A stretch of 6,432 nt of DNA from Candidatus Aminicenantota bacterium (GTDB lineage Bacteria > Acidobacteriota > Aminicenantia > Aminicenantales > Aminicenantaceae), in assembly GCA_030620655.1 (NCBI GenBank), contig JAUXEH010000169.1, positions 1-6,432 on the forward strand, read 5' to 3'. The notes beneath the pieces were generated by a model that saw nothing but the letters and a program-made list of their open reading frames with translations, did not search any database and had not been told where the DNA came from. Below, in pieces: positions 6,010 through 6,432 of the stretch. Each line of letters starts with the position of its first letter. Position 1 is the stretch's first letter. A program made the position numbers and the translations under genes.

Positions 6010-6342
6010 TCATATTTTTTCCCCCTCCTCGAACATGGTCTGCGATTCCGAGATTCGCTGTTCCAAAAAGGCAGACATCAGGTCCAGGGCCTTGCCGATA
6101 TTGGGGTGGGACAGGCGGTAGTATCTCTTAGTGCCCTCCCTGCGGGTTGCGACCAGGCCCTTGTCGCGCAGGATGTGAAGGTGTTGGGAGAGGTTGGAGG
6201 TGTCGATCCCGGTGTACTCGGCCAGATCCGTGACCGTCCGTTCCCCTTCCCGTAGGGTGCTGATAACCATGAGCCGCTTGGCATGACCGAAGGTCTTGCA
6301 GAGCTCCGCGTGCATTTCATAGTATTCTTTGGGTTTTTTCAT
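6010..6342 (-). CDS. ArsR-type winged helix-turn-helix transcriptional regulator
   Basis: 110 residues, a normal length for the family. Seen: an N-terminal helix with HAKRLMVISTL (20-30), then the helix-turn-helix at about 36-64 (TVTDLAEYTGI, then SNLSQHLHILRDKGLV as recognition helix), and the wing with RREGTKRYYRLS (67-78). A C-terminal helix (82-105) would form the dimer interface. The metal-binding ELCVCD motif of classical ArsR is absent and there is only one cysteine (C15), so arsenite or cadmium sensing as in ArsR/CadC is unlikely; the signal is unknown. Start choice: AGGGAG lies 7 bases before the ATG at 6342, whereas an upstream in-frame ATG at 6390 would fall in the promoter. It precedes the tetrahaem cytochrome gene on the same strand and may control it or itself; that is inference. 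Confidence 0.85.
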   Translation of the reverse strand: MKKPKEYYEMHAELCKTFGHAKRLMVISTLREGERTVTDLAEYTGIDTSNLSQHLHILRDKGLVATRREGTKRYYRLSHPNIGKALDLMSAFLEQRISESQTMFEEGEKI

Positions 6343-6361
6343 CGGATTTCTCCCTGATAAG

Positions 6362-6390
6362 AATATAAACCCTAGGGAGGGAGATTTCAA
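6362..6390 (-). promoter_or_regulatory. Predicted promoter and operator of the ArsR-type gene
   Basis: TTGAAA (6390-6385) is 17 bases from TATATT (6367-6362), each matching consensus at 5 of 6 positions. The spacer contains the perfect palindrome CCCTAGGG (6370-6377), where a bound dimer would block RNA polymerase. An inverted pair CTCCCT (6383-6378 on the minus strand) and AGGGAG (6355-6350) also flanks the -10 box. The start near 6355 gives a very short leader that begins at the ribosome binding site. Autoregulation is inferred from placement. Confidence 0.55.
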
Positions 6391-6432
6391 ATGCTTTTTC
6401 TAAGTTTATTGATTTATAAATTGCTAATACAC

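Noticed and set aside
6412..6421. Palindrome ATTTATAAAT upstream of the ArsR-type promoter
   Set aside because: It is a low-complexity AT sequence that is likely by chance, and no gene start is visible on its far side within the window.
1..6432. CRISPR array, tRNA or rRNA genes, insertion sequences
   Set aside because: No regularly spaced repeats, no cloverleaf or rRNA-like stretches, and no transposase coding sequence were seen.

Overview
The window looks like chromosomal DNA from an uncultured or little-studied Gram-negative anaerobe with cytochrome-based respiration. The reasons are a start fragment of a fumarate reductase/succinate dehydrogenase flavoprotein, an aspartase, a flavin-dependent thymidylate synthase (ThyX) rather than ThyA, and two multiheme c-type cytochromes, one fused to a membrane b-type cytochrome. 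Genes are moderately GC-rich and intergenic leaders are AT-rich. The style fits lineages such as Aminicenantota, Desulfobacterota or Acidobacteriota relatives, but no marker here fixes the phylum.

Layout. (1) 1-95, minus: first 31 codons of an FrdA/SdhA-type flavoprotein running off the left edge. (2) 96-223: a divergent control region with two back-to-back promoter-like sequences whose -35 boxes overlap. (3) 224-1627, plus: aspartate ammonia-lyase (aspA). (4) 1666-3147, plus: a double-length ThyX with two ThyX domains, in which the catalytic residues appear to be divided between the halves. A good promoter match starts right after the aspA stop. (5) 3148-3240: AT-rich leader with a promoter match, a palindrome and a good ribosome binding site. 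(6) 3241-5196, plus: a 651-residue inner-membrane protein with 11 CXXCH haem sites followed by a five-helix b-type cytochrome, similar in architecture to Geobacter CbcL. (7) 5197-5419: convergent junction with a small minus-strand membrane ORF, probably short or truncated, and a perfect 15-bp tandem duplication. (8) 5420-5926, minus: an exported tetrahaem cytochrome of the c554 type with its own promoter. (9) 6010-6342, minus: an ArsR-type winged-helix regulator with a well-formed promoter containing a CCCTAGGG palindrome in its spacer.

How the genes may work together (inference): aspartase releases fumarate from aspartate next to a divergent fumarate reductase/succinate dehydrogenase gene, which suggests aspartate-fed fumarate respiration or C4-dicarboxylate interconversion. 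The c-b fusion cytochrome would oxidise menaquinol in the membrane and pass electrons through its periplasmic haem wire, possibly to small soluble carriers such as the tetrahaem protein. ThyX is a housekeeping enzyme for dTMP synthesis and has no obvious tie to the respiratory genes. The most unusual items are the split-residue tandem ThyX and the five di-haem repeats in the fused cytochrome.
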